64,000 nucleotides of DNA from Rhynchopus sp. YZ270_cl-10 (GCA_964035575.1 OZ037876.1:1-64000), one strand, 5' to 3'; positions 27,123 through 38,637 are shown, counted from the stretch's first letter. The notes: a model not told the origin generated them from the sequence alone. Translations and numbers: made by a program.

Positions 27123-27194
27123 GGGCTCAGCAGGGAATCGAACCCTGGACCTCTCGCACCCGAAGCGAGAATCATGCCACTAGACCACTAAGCC
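27123..27194 (-). tRNA. trnP: tRNA-Pro(CGG) (unit 2)
   Basis: Copy of the gene at 4739. Confidence 0.95.
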
Positions 27195-27287
27195 ACTGAT
27201 TATTTTCTTCATCCAGATTTACATGATGGCGTTAATATTCAAAAGTCAGAAATTCTTCTCTCCAAAACTTGGTCTAAAAAAAGTATT

Positions 27288-27359
27288 TTCCGCTGCGGGG
27301 AATTGAACCCCGGTCTGCCGGGTGAGAGCCGGCTGTTCTAACCACTATACTACAGCGGA
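27288..27359 (-). tRNA. trnE: tRNA-Glu(CTC) (unit 2)
   Basis: Copy of the gene at 4904. Confidence 0.95.
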
Positions 27360-27449
27360 TCTGATAGTAGGCAAAACTATTATCTGCATGGGGACATCTT
27401 TTCGATCGTTGCATTGAACGAAAATGTGAAGGAAAGTTCAAAAAGAAAT

Positions 27450-27522
27450 TACAGCTAGTCGGGATTGAACCGACGATCTCTCGCGTGTGAGGCGAGCGTC
27501 CTAACCACTAGACGATAGCTGC
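27450..27522 (-). tRNA. trnV: tRNA-Val(CAC) (unit 2)
   Basis: Copy of the gene at 5066. Confidence 0.94.
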
Positions 27523-27586
27523 TACAATAATGACCGGAACTGTTTTCCACAAGAGGTGGGTTTTCTGCGGAAAAATGGTAATAACG

Positions 27587-27668
27587 TGACGAGAGTGGGG
27601 TTTGAACCCACGCCTCCGAAGAGACCAGGGCCTAAACCTGGCGCCTTAGACCGCTCGGCCATCTCGCC
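27587..27668 (-). tRNA. trnL: tRNA-Leu(TAG) (unit 2)
   Basis: Copy of the gene at 5203. Confidence 0.95.
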
Positions 27669-27727
27669 TTCCCAGTTTTTTATGACTTTTGCAAAGAACA
27701 GAAAATGGTTTGAGAAGGGAAAAAAGT

Positions 27728-27800
27728 CTCCTCCTGTTGGGTTCGAACCAACGACCTGCAGGTTAACAGCCTGACGCGCTACCGACTGCGCCAAGGAGGA
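27728..27800 (-). tRNA. trnN: tRNA-Asn(GTT) (unit 2)
   Basis: Copy of the gene at 5344. Confidence 0.95.
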
Positions 27801-27889
27801 CCTGACAAGTGTGCTTTTTGTGTTTTGCACAATCTTGAAAACAAAACAAAAGGGATAGATTGAAAATGAAAATGAAAAAGAATAACAAG

Positions 27890-27971
27890 TGACGAGAGTG
27901 GGGTTTGAACCCACGCCCCCGAAGGGACCAGGGCCTTAACCTGGCGCCTTAGACCACTCGGCCATCTCGCC
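27890..27971 (-). tRNA. trnL: tRNA-Leu(AAG) (unit 2)
   Basis: Copy of the gene at 5506. Confidence 0.95.
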
Positions 27972-28064
27972 TTCAATAAAAGCCAACAAGAATATGGAAG
28001 TGGGAATGTGTTTCAACCAGTCATAGAGGAGAATAACAAGGGACGAAACGGAGAAAAAGGAAAG

Positions 28065-28136
28065 TTCTCCTACGCGGATTCGAACCGCGGTCGCGAGATT
28101 CAGAGTCTCGAGTGCTAACCACTACACCATAGGAGA
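28065..28136 (-). tRNA. trnQ: tRNA-Gln(CTG) (unit 2)
   Basis: Copy of the gene at 5681. Confidence 0.95.
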
Positions 28137-28227
28137 TACAATTCTGTCGCTTCCTTCTTTTTCTTTGGTACCAAAAAGAATCGAGATCTGGAAATATCAC
28201 AACAGTGTTTCCAAGCCAAAAAATGTT

Positions 28228-28300
28228 TGGAGATTGAGGGTATCGATCCCTCTACCTCTCGCATGCTGAGCGAGCGCTCTACCATTTGAGCTAAACCCCC
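28228..28300 (-). tRNA. trnA: tRNA-Ala(AGC) (unit 2)
   Basis: Copy of the gene at 5844, also with C33. Confidence 0.92.
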
Positions 28301-28401
28301 TTACATTTCTTAAACGAATCTTTACAAGGTGGGGATGGAATTCAAAACCAAAAAGGGAGAAGTAACACTCAAGAGAAAATCTGGTCTTGAAACAAAAAGA
28401 G

Positions 28402-28473
28402 AGGGCACACCCGGGTTCGAACCAGGGACCGTTCGGACTGCAGCCGAATGCTCTACCACTGAGCTATATACCC
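28402..28473 (-). tRNA. trnC: tRNA-Cys(GCA) (unit 2)
   Basis: Copy of the gene at 6018. Confidence 0.94.
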
Positions 28474-28556
28474 TTCAATAATCATGATTTGCGCTGAATA
28501 CTATCAGTTCACTTTTCAACCAACTTCTGTGTGTTACACCACAAATAAGGAAAAAA

Positions 28557-28675
28557 GGATTCAAGCACCCGGACTTCCCAGCTGGTCACCCACGCCAGTA
28601 CTATCCAGGCCTGCTGGTGCTTAACTTCTCAAATCAGGCGGGATGAGGTGTATTCACCAGAGTATGGCCGAATCC
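28557..28675 (-). rRNA. 5S: 5S ribosomal RNA (unit 2)
   Basis: Copy of the gene at 6173. Confidence 0.95.
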
Positions 28676-28823
28676 AATAATGGGTCTGGGTGGAAAACCT
28701 TTGAAGAGCTTTTTATTTCTGAGCTTGTTTTTGCTTCACTTGTGCAAAAGGTCTTGGGTGTTGCATGGTACAGGAAACTTTATTTGTCTCCCCTGTTCCG
28801 CTGCACTCTGCATTAGGTCATTT

Positions 28824-29205
28824 CACCTAAAATAAGGCCAGTTTGCGATCTTCTTGGAGTATCTTGGTGTCCAGTACAGTGTTTCTGGCATTGTGGACTT
28901 GCATGTTGTACAGGGCAACTGCCTGGGAATTAGTCCCACTTCTTGCAACAGTTTAGCTATTTCGGCATCCCCAGCGCGCATGATATTAAGCACAGGAGAA
29001 TTTTTGGCTGCAGGTGCGCACGTCCCTTCTGGGGAGTATGGATGCCTCTTCCTCAGTTTTTGTTGTGCATTTTTGCACCTTTGCGCTCATCTCCATCTCA
29101 CCAAAGGTGAAATTGTGAATGCTGTCATGCAGCATTCACATTCCAGCATGCTCCTGTAGGCTGAAGCACCGTCGGTGGTGTAGTCTCCCCTCATTTCTGC
29201 TCTCT
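28824..29205 (-). ncRNA. Candidate Pol III transcript Y (unit 2)
   Basis: Copy of 6440-6821 with its H-element at 29230-29266. Confidence 0.33.
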
Positions 29206-29311
29206 GGATAGTGCAACAAACACAGGGATACAAGACAGGGTTGTCTTGTTGGAGGTGGGTCAGGGTCTGGATGTCCTAAAACCACACACCAACACGGAAG
29301 AAAAGCAAAAA

Positions 29312-29430
29312 GGATTCAAGCACCCGGACTTCCCAGCTGGTCACCCACGCCAGTACTATCCAGGCCTGCTGGTGCTTAACTTCTCAAATCAGGCGGGATG
29401 AGGTGTATTCACCAGAGTATGGCCGAATCC
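29312..29430 (-). rRNA. 5S: 5S ribosomal RNA (unit 2)
   Basis: Copy of the gene at 6928. Confidence 0.95.
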
Positions 29431-29723
29431 AATACTGAGTCAGGTTCGAAAACCTTTGAAGAGCTTTTTATTTCTGAGCTTGTTTTTGCTTCGGTTGTGA
29501 AAACCGGTTTGTGGGTCAGCAGGTTTAACAAGTTTGGCCAGTCCTTAGCACAGCACTTAGTGCGCTGCACTACTGCATCGGAGCAGGTGCCTGTGTGCTC
29601 ACAGGTCACCACTCAGTGGTCGATCCCTCTAGACCAGTGTGCTGGGTTTACTGGGTTTACTGGGTAACATGATGGTTTGTGTGATCACGTTTGTTTTGGT
29701 TTGTTTGTTTAAAAAGGCGGGTT

Positions 29724-29874
29724 TGTGCAAAGCACAGCACCGCCGCTGTCAAAAATTTCACTGTGCAAGCCAGCCGAAGCTAGTGCCACCAGTATCCCCT
29801 GCGCAGTGCAATGCAAGGGCCACTGGTGTGTCGACGCCCTTGTTGATCAGGTCAGACACCAGTAAGGTATGTAA
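29724..29874 (-). ncRNA. U1: U1 spliceosomal snRNA (unit 2)
   Basis: Copy of U1 at 7340, with PSE at 29906-29926. Confidence 0.75.
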
Positions 29875-29951
29875 CCTCTAGCTGAGTTTAACAACATGCG
29901 AAACTCCAACACCTTCAGGGAAGCGTAGTGGTTGTCAAGACTTAAAAACAG

Positions 29952-30063
29952 ATGAGACACAAAGGCCCCTTCAAAAATTATGCTTTCACTTAGTGGCTCT
30001 TACCCACGGTCATCTTTAGTAAAAGGCGAAAGATGAGTTCGATATGGGCAAGAACCGTGATAT
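29952..30063 (-). ncRNA. U5: U5 spliceosomal snRNA (unit 2)
   Basis: Copy of U5 at 7568, with PSE at 30097-30117. Confidence 0.92.
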
Positions 30064-30584
30064 GGCTCTGTTTTGTTCTATTGCTGTATGCACTTTGCTA
30101 CACATGGAAGCATGTTGAGAGCGAGGATAGTGTGGTAACTTCTTGATTGATCAAGATGTCCTTGAAGGTGAAAAAAGTAATGTGAAGCCTTTTTTGAGGT
30201 TTTTCTTAAAAACAAGCTGTAAGTGGAAGGGCTGTGCCTGGTACTCTTCCCTGCGCCATACAGGGGAGAGACAAAACAATACAAGAAGTATGTGACAATC
30301 ATCGCAAGTGCTCATGCTGCACATGCCCAACCTATGTCATCATCCAGCTTTGGTCTTGTGCCGAAGAAAACAATCTTCAACACGAATGCACTCAAAAACA
30401 GATCCTGTGTAGAGTACAGTCTTGCCCTTGTTTGTTCCACCTATCGGCTGCACAGATGTCTACAGGGAGGCACATTGGTGGTGGTAGTTCTGGTGTGTTA
30501 GCTTTACGTGGTGTCTTTATGTTACCACCCCAACACGCTTCCCTGTTGACATAGCTTTGTGACACGACTGGGAGAAAAGGAGGT

Positions 30585-30729
30585 ATTCTTGCGCTCGGGA
30601 TAATTCCATAAGCAATGACCAAATAGGGACGCTGTGGAGAGATTGCTGGTTGAAAACTACCCAATTCCCGCCATGGGCCGCTTCGGCGTTGCCACATTGG
30701 CAATTTGTGTAGCTGCTTCGGCGGCCTTG
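30585..30729 (+). ncRNA. U4: U4 spliceosomal snRNA (unit 2, left of LINE)
   Basis: Copy of U4 at 8201, running into the LINE poly(A) complement. Confidence 0.85.
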
Positions 30730-31131
30730 TTTTTTTTTTTTTTTTTTTTTTTACTTGGTATTCACTCTCGTCTCTTCAGCGCTGCCGAGGCAGTGTGGCC
30801 GCTCTTTTTTGTTCTATCCAGAGTAAACCCGGGACCGTGTCCCAGCTGGTGCCGTTTTTCACATCTAGGACGTGCGGGTTGCCGTTTTACGGAGGTCACC
30901 TCCCCGTTTGCCACACAGGGTTTACAGACAGCACACCTCCCCCTCAGGGTGTGGCAGCATCGTTAAGGACACTGGCCTGACGACAAAAGTGGAAACCTTT
31001 TTTAGGTTCCCGTGATCAGCTGACATGCTGGTCGGTGTGTTCTCTTGATGTTTTCTTTTTTTGTTGGTATCCTCTTGTTGATATGAGTAATGTAAAAGTA
31101 AAAGCAAATAAAGCTAAAAGTTGTGTTCTCT

Positions 31132-34100
31132 TCAGTTCGTTACAGTTGGCCTCAGAAGGTCACTCAGAGTGTCATCAGACAATCCGGAGGACACCAAAAA
31201 TTCCAGGACCACTGCTGGGTGTTGTGTGAGGAGTGTTCCCCACGAGGTGTTGCTGCACAGGTTGGCTCTTTTGTCGGTGAGCTTGGGGCATTGCTTCAGA
31301 AGGTGCTTCGCCGTCACATTCGCCTTTCCGCACGCCTTGCAGTTGGGGGTGTCGTTGTGGCTCCTGTCCGTGTACAGGAGGGGGTGTCGTCTTGTGCGCA
31401 GGAGTCTCATCTCACGCGCTCCCTTACGTGTCAGTCGTTGTGGGCGGAGTTGCGGGTGGCGGAGTTGTATCTTCGTCTTCGCTTTGGCGTCGGTGTGCTG
31501 GCACGCATATGCGCTGTCTTCGGTGGGTGTGACGGTGAGCTGCGCTGCCACCCTCTTGATCTGAGAGGCGGCCGTCATCATCGCTATGGGTTCCAGCTGT
31601 GGTACCATGGCGTTCGCGTGCCGCTTTGCCTCTTTGTCCGCAGCTTCGTTTCCAGGTAGGCCGATATGGCTTGGGACGTACTGGAAGTCTACGCGTACTC
31701 CTTTGCGCGTGAGTGTGTGTATCGCACGCCATATGTCGTGCAGTGAATGCTCGACAGCCTTCTGTGGTCCTCCCTCTAGGGCGCGGATTGAGGACTGGCT
31801 GTCTGTGAGGATCGCCACTCTCGCGTGTTTGGTGGTAGTGGTGCGGTTTGCAAGGTCGGTGAGTGCCTCACGGATTGCCGTCTGCTCGGCTTGGTAGGCC
31901 ACGCATCGCCTGCCTGCCCCCTTGCCGAAGACGTGGATCATGTTGTCGTCAGCGTCCGTCACTGCACATCCCGCCCCGCCGATGTTCGTGTCGGACAGTG
32001 ATCCGTCGGTGTACGTGCTGTAGTCGTACTGGGGTAGCTTGTCGAGGGCCTCCTGCGTTTTTTCCAGAGCTTCCTCTTTGGTTTGTTTAGAGTCCGCTCG
32101 GAGGACTCCTGGGATGGTGGGGTGCAGCGTAAGCTTATCCTGTACTTCCTCCCATTGCCAGGGGGGCACAGGGTAGTGGAGCGCAATGGTGCTCCGAGTT
32201 GTGTGCTGAGTGTACATCTTTGTTTCCTCAACGGTGTTCGTGGCTGCTCTAAGCCATGTAGTGTTGGAGTGTTTTTTGGTTGACTGCACGGCGGTGTACG
32301 CGGGCGAGTCATGTATGCGGTTGGCGCGCTCGTACAGCTTTGCTCCTTCCGCTTGTGCAATTTCAGCGATTGATCGTAGGTTCGCCTCCCAGAGAAGGTT
32401 CTCCGTCGCTGTGGTGCGTAGACAGCCGGTGATCAGTCTGGCTGCGCCGTGGTGGAGGGTCTCAAGATGGGTTCGGTTCTTCTTGAGCAGTGCGTGTCCC
32501 CACACTCCTATCCCGTAGGTGAGCACGGGCAGCACATATGTCATGTACACTTGTCGCATGGTGTCTGCTTCCGCACCCCAGTCCTCGCCTCCTAGTGCGT
32601 ACAGTACGGAGAGTCGTTGTTTGTACTTTGTGCACACTGATTCCATGTGTTGTATCATGTTGCATTCGTCATCTATTAGGATGCCGAGGTACTGTGTCAG
32701 TCGGGTTGTAGGCACGCGTTTCCCATTGCTGTAGTGCACTGCGAATTGCTTGTCTCTGACGTTGTTGGGGTCTTTCTTGGTGGTGAAGGCTAGGAGGTTC
32801 GTTTTGTCGTCGTCGGTGGAGATTCGGAGGCCCATTGGGGGGAGTTCACGTTCAAGTACTTCGATAGCCTTTTGTGCGGATAAAGCGGCTTCGTCGGTGT
32901 TGTTGCCAATGCACAGGATTGCGAGGTCGTCGGCGTACATGCACACATGTCCGTCCACGCACTCTAGGGTTTTCGCCAGGTTTGCCATGACTACGTTGAA
33001 GAGTAGGGGGGAGAGCACTGTGCCTTGGGGTACTCCCTCCTCCATGTCGTAGAACTCGCTGACGTGACCTGCCACGGTCGCCGCTGCTCGTCTGTTGCTG
33101 AGGTATGCACCAATCCATTTCTGGTACGTGAGTGGGAAGTCGTGCAGGTGTTGTAGGATGGCACTGCGTTTGAGGCGGTCGTACGCCTTCTCTAGGTCGA
33201 CTTTGAGGAGGATTGCACTGCGTCCTTCCTCTACTGTGTCCTTGGCCAGTTGCGTTACCAGTGCGATGCTGTCGATCGTGGATCTCTTTTTCCTGAAACC
33301 TGCTTGGGCCTTGTGGAGGTTAGGGAACTGCTCATCAGGGTCTTCCATGAGCTGGTGTAGGCGGTGTCCGATCATGCGCTCGAGCACCTTGCTCACTGTA
33401 CTCGTCAGTGCAATTGGTCTGTACGAAGCAGGGAGGTGGTCCGGTTTCGAAGGCTTGTGGATGGGCATCAGTAGAGAAGTCGTCCATTCCAGTGGGAGTG
33501 TGCCACTACTCCACGAGAGGTTCATGATACGCAGGAGACCCTTCCTCGCCTCCGGTCCCATGTGTCGTAGCATCTCGTTGTGTATGTTGTCCATGCCTGG
33601 TGTTTTGTTGTCTTCCAGGTTGTTCACGATGGTGTTGAGCTCCTGCATTGTAAAGGCACGCTCTGATTCGTGGTATGGGACGTCCGTCGGTGTTGTGGCT
33701 ACGTCCTCCGTGTCTGTGGGGTCTTTGCGGCTCACGTCTGAGTAGTGCCTACCAAATATGTTCGCTTTGGCTGTGTTGTCGGTGATGGTGGTGCCGTTCT
33801 CCGTCAGTGGGTACTGCTGCGACTTATCGGCTCTGCCGTCCAGTTCGCGTAGTAGGTGGTAGATGTGTGAGGACCCCGCAGCCTTGTCGCACCTTGCCTC
33901 CCATATCGTGCGTTTGCTGTCGCGGATTTCCGTGGCCACATTTTGTTTTAGGCAGCTGAGGGAGTCACTATCATTTTGTGTGGGTGGTGTTGTCTGCTTC
34001 TGCAGTTGCGCGATCTTCTGGTCTCGGCGCTTCATTGCTTTGCGTACTGCACCTGTGCACCACCTTCGCTTAGCTTGCCGTCGTCGATGCGTCGGGATGT

Positions 34101-35109
34101 GTCGTCGTGCCACGTTTCTCACCATGCCAGCCCACTTCGCATACGCTGTCGCGGGGTTGTGCCACTTTAGGGTTGCATCAGCACTTCGCTCAAGTTCTGC
34201 AGTGTAGTCACTCCACCTGGCCCTGTTCCAATCCCACAGGGTTTTCCCGCTCCGTTTGATGTTCGAGTACTTCGGTGGAGGTGGTGTGGTGCTGTCAATC
34301 TCGAATTCCATTGGGAGATGGTCCGATAAGCCGTTATCTAGAACCCGCCATTTGATCGGCCATTTTCTTGTCTCGTCTTTGTTATTGTCACCTTTCGCTA
34401 TGACCACGTCTGGCGAAGTTTTGGATTTTCCAATCCTTGTCGCAGTTTGGGGGTCATTCCAGATTTGCATGCCGTCAGTGTTACCGACCCAGTCGTGGAT
34501 TTTTGTGCCGGTTTTGTTCGGGATCGCCTTGCTCCACTGCGCATGATGGGCGTTGAGGTCTCCAGCTATCACTACTTGTTCGGTGGGGAGGTCTTCGCAG
34601 TCGAAGTCATCTTTGCGTATGTCTTTTTTTTGCTCCCCCACTGCGCTTGGCCGATATACATTGACAAAGCGTATACCGTGCACTGTGACGTCGAGCCGTT
34701 CGGTGACTTTCCACTTCGAGAACGTGTGGACTTGGGTTGGATGTTTGTCACGCACCAGTGTTACTATCCCGCCTCCATGTGTTTCACTGGTTTTTTTGGT
34801 ACGGCCTTCCGTTCTTTTGCGGGTGTAGCTGCGGTAGCCGTCGATCTTGAACGTATTGGCTTGTCCGCTCGCCTTCAGTTCTTGGAGCATGACAATGTCG
34901 TACTCCTTCTTGGTTATGTGCCGCCTTATTTCAGCTCTCTTAGTGTCGGTGAGTCCGTTGATGTTCCAACAGAGACATCTCAGCGGACCCGGATTCGGAT
35001 GTATCCCTGCTATCACAAGTAGAAGTAGTACCGTTGTGGATAGGTATTTAAGCAAGGAGGGGGTGTTTAGGGAGTGTGATAGGTGGAGGTGAGTTGTCAA
35101 CGTCTCGCT
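31132..35109 (-). CDS. LINE ORF2 (copy 2): endonuclease, RT, RNase H
   Basis: Reads the same as ORF2 at 8748 throughout the endonuclease, RT (YADD), RNase H and CCHC parts. Intact. Confidence 0.92.
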   Translation of the reverse strand, partial: SETLTTHLHLSHSLNTPSLLKYLSTTVLLLLVIAGIHPNPGPLRCLCWNINGLTDTKRAEIRRHITKKEYDIVMLQELKASGQANTFKIDGYRSYTRKRTEGRTKKTSETHGGGIVTLVRDKHPTQVHTFSKWKVTERLDVTVHGIRFVNVYRPSAVGEQKKDIRKDDFDCEDLPTEQVVIAGDLNAHHAQWSKAIPNKTGTKIHDWVGNTDGMQIWNDPQTATRIGKSKTSPDVVIAKGDNNKDETRKWPIKWRVLDNGLSDHLPMEFEIDSTTPPPPKYSNIKRSGKTLWDWNRARWSDYTAELERSADATLKWHNPATAYAKWAGMVRNVARRHIPTHRRRQAKRRWCTGAVRKAMKRRDQKIAQLQKQTTPPTQNDSDSLSCLKQNVATEIRDSKRTIWEARCDKAAGSSHIYHLLRELDGRADKSQQYPLTENGTTITDNTAKANIFGRHYSDVSRKDPTDTEDVATTPTDVPYHESERAFTMQELNTIVNNLEDNKTPGMDNIHNEMLRHMGPEARKGLLRIMNLSWSSGTLPLEWTTSLLMPIHKPSKPDHLPASYRPIALTSTVSKVLERMIGHRLHQLMEDPDEQFPNLHKAQAGFRKKRSTIDSIALVTQLAKDTVEEGRSAILLKVDLEKAYDRLKRSAILQHLHDFPLTYQKWIGAYLSNRRAAATVAGHVSEFYDMEEGVPQGTVLSPLLFNVVMANLAKTLECVDGHVCMYADDLAILCIGNNTDEAALSAQKAIEVLERELPPMGLRISTDDDKTNLLAFTTKKDPNNVRDKQFAVHYSNGKRVPTTRLTQYLGILIDDECNMIQHMESVCTKYKQRLSVLYALGGEDWGAEADTMRQVYMTYVLPVLTYGIGVWGHALLKKNRTHLETLHHGAARLITGCLRTTATENLLWEANLRSIAEIAQAEGAKLYERANRIHDSPAYTAVQSTKKHSNTTWLRAATNTVEETKMYTQHTTRSTIALHYPVPPWQWEEVQDKLTLHPTIPGVLRADSKQTKEEALEKTQEALDKLPQYDYSTYTDGSLSDTNIGGAGCAVTDADDNMIHVFGKGAGRRCVAYQAEQTAIREALTDLANRTTTTKHARVAILTDSQSSIRALEGGPQKAVEHSLHDIWRAIHTLTRKGVRVDFQYVPSHIGLPGNEAADKEAKRHANAMVPQLEPIAMMTAASQIKRVAAQLTVTPTEDSAYACQHTDAKAKTKIQLRHPQLRPQRLTRKGAREMRLLRTRRHPLLYTDRSHNDTPNCKACGKANVTAKHLLKQCPKLTDKRANLCSNTSWGTLLTQHPAVVLEFLVSSGLSDDTLSDLLRPTVTN

Positions 35110-36656
35110 TTTTTGGCGGATGGTGGTGTTCTGGGAGCTCGTCTGTCTCTGCCGTCTCGTTCGCTTCGTCCGTCTCGTCCGTCTTCCGTCGCGTCCTTTG
35201 GCATTCGAGTTTTGGTGGCAATTGCTTCTGCAATTAGTCCCGGAAGCCGGGACGTCAGGTCGTTGAAGCTGGCCTGTAGCCCTTGCAGACCGGTCTGAAG
35301 GTCCCTTTGCATCGTCAAAAGTTCTGTTACGTTGCGCTGCAGTTCCTCTATAGCGCCTTTGTTGTTGTGAATTTGTGAATTTAGGTTTTTTTGGGTGTCG
35401 CTCATCTGCGACATCTTCGCTGCGAAGTCGTTCCGCAGTGAGGAGATGTTGGTGGCGTTCTGGGAGGTGGCGGCCCTGCTTGCTGCATCGACGGTGGCTG
35501 TTGTTGCGGATGGTGCGGCTGCGGCGGCTGGTGCAGGCGCTGCGTTGCTGTTGGAGCCTCTGACGACGTTGCTCCATGCTGTGGTGTTGTTTGCCAGGTT
35601 GTTTACAAAGGCGGCGGGTCTCTTCTTCTTTGGCCTGCGGAGCTTGTGGGAGGTGGAGACTTCTCGGGTGGTGATGTTTCTGTTGTTGAATAAGAAGAAT
35701 TGGGGGAGCGTCTGTTGGGTTCGGATTTTGACCATCTGTGTAGTACCCGCTTGTTGGTGAGCTATGACGGAGCAGACAATGCCATTTGTGCTGAGGGCCC
35801 CCACTAGGGCCTCGGGGTGTGTGAGGTAGTGCATCCCTGTCAGCACGAAGTGTCTCTCGGTGGCCATCTCTGGCTTCCCAATCTCTGTCCAGGCCGCTGT
35901 GATGTGCTCCCGTTCGGTGACGATGCCAAATGCTTTGGTTGACTTTATTAGCCGTCCTGCGTGTTTTGTAGCAAACGTGATTGCGTCTGCGAGGGTGGCA
36001 GTGGGTGGGAGCCAGACTACGGGCTCGTTGGTGACGGCTTTGGGTCTGACGATGACACCAGATTGTCCTGACATCTCCCTCAGCGGCTTTCTCAGGGATA
36101 CGGTGGCGGTGATGCGGCGCTCCCCTGCAGGGCGCACGCTGGCTACATCTGCACTGAGCCCGTTGAGGAACTTGCGTGCGGTGTCGAGCGGTTTCGTTAG
36201 CCATTCCGGGTTGGCGGCTACTGCCTCGTCGAGGACTTCCAGCTTTATCTCCTCCAGCTGGTGCGTGTTGGATGCCCCGAAAGAGGGGATGTTGTTCTTG
36301 TAGTTGGGGGCGGTGGAGGACAACACAAACAGGTGCACCTTTTTGAGGTAGCACTCCCCGTTCGGCTTCTGCACAATGCACTCCTCCGTGCTGTGCGCTT
36401 TGTGTCCCTGTATTGGGGCGGTGGTGGCGATGGCGATGACTGGTCCGTTCGGTGGGACCGCGTTCTTTGACGCAAGGTAGGTGTCTGCGTCGGCTAGCTT
36501 CAGCAGCGCAATAAAGCCTCGCTGCTCCGGGTTCCCGCTCCTGTAACGTTGTTGGAAGGTGGTGGGGTTTAGGACCTCTGTGTCCCAGTCCTCTTGACGG
36601 AGGGTGTGCATCCCGGCCGTTGCTGCTTCGCTTCTTTCGCCATGGAGGTCCTCCAT
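35097..36656 (-). CDS. LINE ORF1 protein (copy 2)
   Basis: 519 residues. Same as ORF1 at 12713 except for an in-frame loss of four residues (KPTT) in the basic region and one Gln to Glu change near residue 100. Confidence 0.85.
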   Translation of the reverse strand: MEDLHGERSEAATAGMHTLRQEDWDTEVLNPTTFQQRYRSGNPEQRGFIALLKLADADTYLASKNAVPPNGPVIAIATTAPIQGHKAHSTEECIVQKPNGECYLKKVHLFVLSSTAPNYKNNIPSFGASNTHQLEEIKLEVLDEAVAANPEWLTKPLDTARKFLNGLSADVASVRPAGERRITATVSLRKPLREMSGQSGVIVRPKAVTNEPVVWLPPTATLADAITFATKHAGRLIKSTKAFGIVTEREHITAAWTEIGKPEMATERHFVLTGMHYLTHPEALVGALSTNGIVCSVIAHQQAGTTQMVKIRTQQTLPQFFLFNNRNITTREVSTSHKLRRPKKKRPAAFVNNLANNTTAWSNVVRGSNSNAAPAPAAAAAPSATTATVDAASRAATSQNATNISSLRNDFAAKMSQMSDTQKNLNSQIHNNKGAIEELQRNVTELLTMQRDLQTGLQGLQASFNDLTSRLPGLIAEAIATKTRMPKDATEDGRDGRSERDGRDRRAPRTPPSAKKARR

Positions 36657-37318
36657 GCCCAAGTCCGCCGCGTGGAGGCAGGCTGTCGCAGATCGGTAAG
36701 GTAATTGCTTAGAATGTAATAGTGACGATAGTTTTGATGTGTGGACAATGAAGTACAGAAACTGTAGCTTTAGAAATCGTTGGAAGAACCGTGATATGGC
36801 TCTGTTTTGTTCTATTGCTGTATGCACTTTGCTACACATGGAAGCATGTTGAGAGCGAGGATAGTGTGGTAACTTCTTGATTGATCAAGATGTCCTTGAA
36901 GGTGAAAAAAGTAATGTGAAGCCTTTTTTGAGGTTTTTCTTAAAAACAAGCTGTAAGTGGAAGGGCTGTGCCTGGTACTCTTCCCTGCGCCATACAGGGG
37001 AGAGACAAAACAATACAAGAAGTATGTGACAATCATCGCAAGTGCTCATGCTGCACATGCCCAACCTATGTCATCATCCAGCTTTGGTCTTGTGCCGAAG
37101 AAAACAATCTTCAACACGAATGCACTCAAAAACAGATCCTGTGTAGAGTACAGTCTTGCCCTTGTTTGTTCCACCTATCGGCTGCACAGATGTCTACAGG
37201 GAGGCACATTGGTGGTGGTAGTTCTGGTGTGTTAGCTTTACGTGGTGTCTTTATGTTACCACCCCAACACGCTTCCCTGTTGACATAGCTTTGTGACACG
37301 ACTGGGAGAAAAGGAGGT

Positions 37319-37463
37319 ATTCTTGCGCTCGGGATAATTCCATAAGCAATGACCAAATAGGGACGCTGTGGAGAGATTGCTGGTTGAAAACTACCCAATT
37401 CCCGCCATGGGCCGCTTCGGCGTTGCCACATTGGCAATTTGTGTAGCTGCTTCGGCGGCCTTG
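37319..37463 (+). ncRNA. U4: U4 spliceosomal snRNA (unit 2, right of LINE)
   Basis: Copy of U4 at 14947, with the native T5 end. Confidence 0.85.
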
Positions 37464-37610
37464 TTTTTACTACGATTGATCATCACCTTCGCTCACTTCC
37501 CTGTGACATGGGTGTGTAATCTGTTTGCCTTGTTGTTTCCTAGTAATATTGATCATCATCATGCTTCCCTGTACATGGGTGTCGAATTTGGTATGGACTA
37601 AAAAGAAGTC

Positions 37611-37797
37611 ATACCTTCTCGGCCTTTTGGCTAAGATCAAGTGTATTATCTGTTCTTATCAGCTTAATATCTGATACAGTGCCTTGTGCACTGATGATAT
37701 TAACGCAATTTCTCATTGGGGTGACGGGTCGCCAGGGCAACCTGGTCCGTTCACACATGTTGCCCTGGAGCTGCACAACATCCAGGAGTGGCATACC
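37611..37797 (+). ncRNA. U2: U2 spliceosomal snRNA (unit 2)
   Basis: Copy of U2 at 15239, with the same GTATTA branch-pairing sequence. Confidence 0.93.
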
Positions 37798-38305
37798 CTC
37801 TTTTTTAACAAAACAAAAACAAACACACAAAGGCAACATATCATACATACCATACATACCATACATACACAGTGGTTACCGGTAAGGGTTATTAAAAACA
37901 GAGGTCGGAGCGAGCCTCTCAATGTCAGAGGCTTCAAAGCATTTCACGAGAAAACTCGCCCCTGTCCTTCTTCATCACTATCACTTGACCGAACACTCCC
38001 CACAAGGAAGCCTGTAAAAGGTGATGCTTTTTTAGGCAACAACACAGACACAGGGGGGGTACTGGGTGGGGTAATATAAAAAAGGGTGCTTGCGTTGTGT
38101 GCTGGATCGGGACCACCAGTAAACTGGCAGCCCCACATCCAGTTCTAATATTTGAAGTGTGAAATAGAACGCAGTCAGAATTAGTGTTACACGCTAATGT
38201 AAGAATAATCATCATGGGTAATATTCTGTACGAACGTACGGGATTTACATCATATGAAAGTGGTTCCGCCTTGGGCCATATCAGGCCCACAGCAGGACAC
38301 ATCAT

Positions 38306-38405
38306 AAAAATTGTAAAGAATTTTCTGATAAGAAAGGTCTTTTCAAGTTTTAGCTGTTGCTGAACGAGTTGTTTGGTTTCGAAGTAGCACACTAACTTAG
38401 CACCC
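38306..38405 (-). ncRNA. Unassigned small RNA X2 (unit 2)
   Basis: Copy of X2 at 15934. Confidence 0.42.
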
Positions 38406-38526
38406 AAACATAGGGAGAGTATGGGAAAACAAGACAGGGTTGTCTTGTTGGAGGTGGGTCAGGGTGACACACACTTTGTACATGCATCATATGTGTGAAT
38501 GTTTTTTCTCATGGTGACGTAAAAAA

Positions 38527-38637
38527 GGCCAGTCTCTTTCGAGGCTGGCCATGTTTGACAAAGTTGTGTGAGAAGAATATAATCTTCATGCTTCCATACC
38601 AATGAAGTACAGAAACTGTAGCTTTAGAAATCGTTGG
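38527..38637 (-). ncRNA. SL: Spliced-leader RNA (SL-a, unit 2)
   Basis: Copy of the gene at 16155. Confidence 0.93.

Larger units (their letters stand above)
30730..36783 (-). mobile_element. I/ingi-type LINE with SL exon at its 5' end (copy 2)
   Basis: Same element at the same place as copy 1, with the same SL exon (36746-36783), A23 tail (30730-30752) and 680-bp flanks. It was therefore present before the 22.4-kb block duplicated. It is 12 nt shorter. Confidence 0.95.
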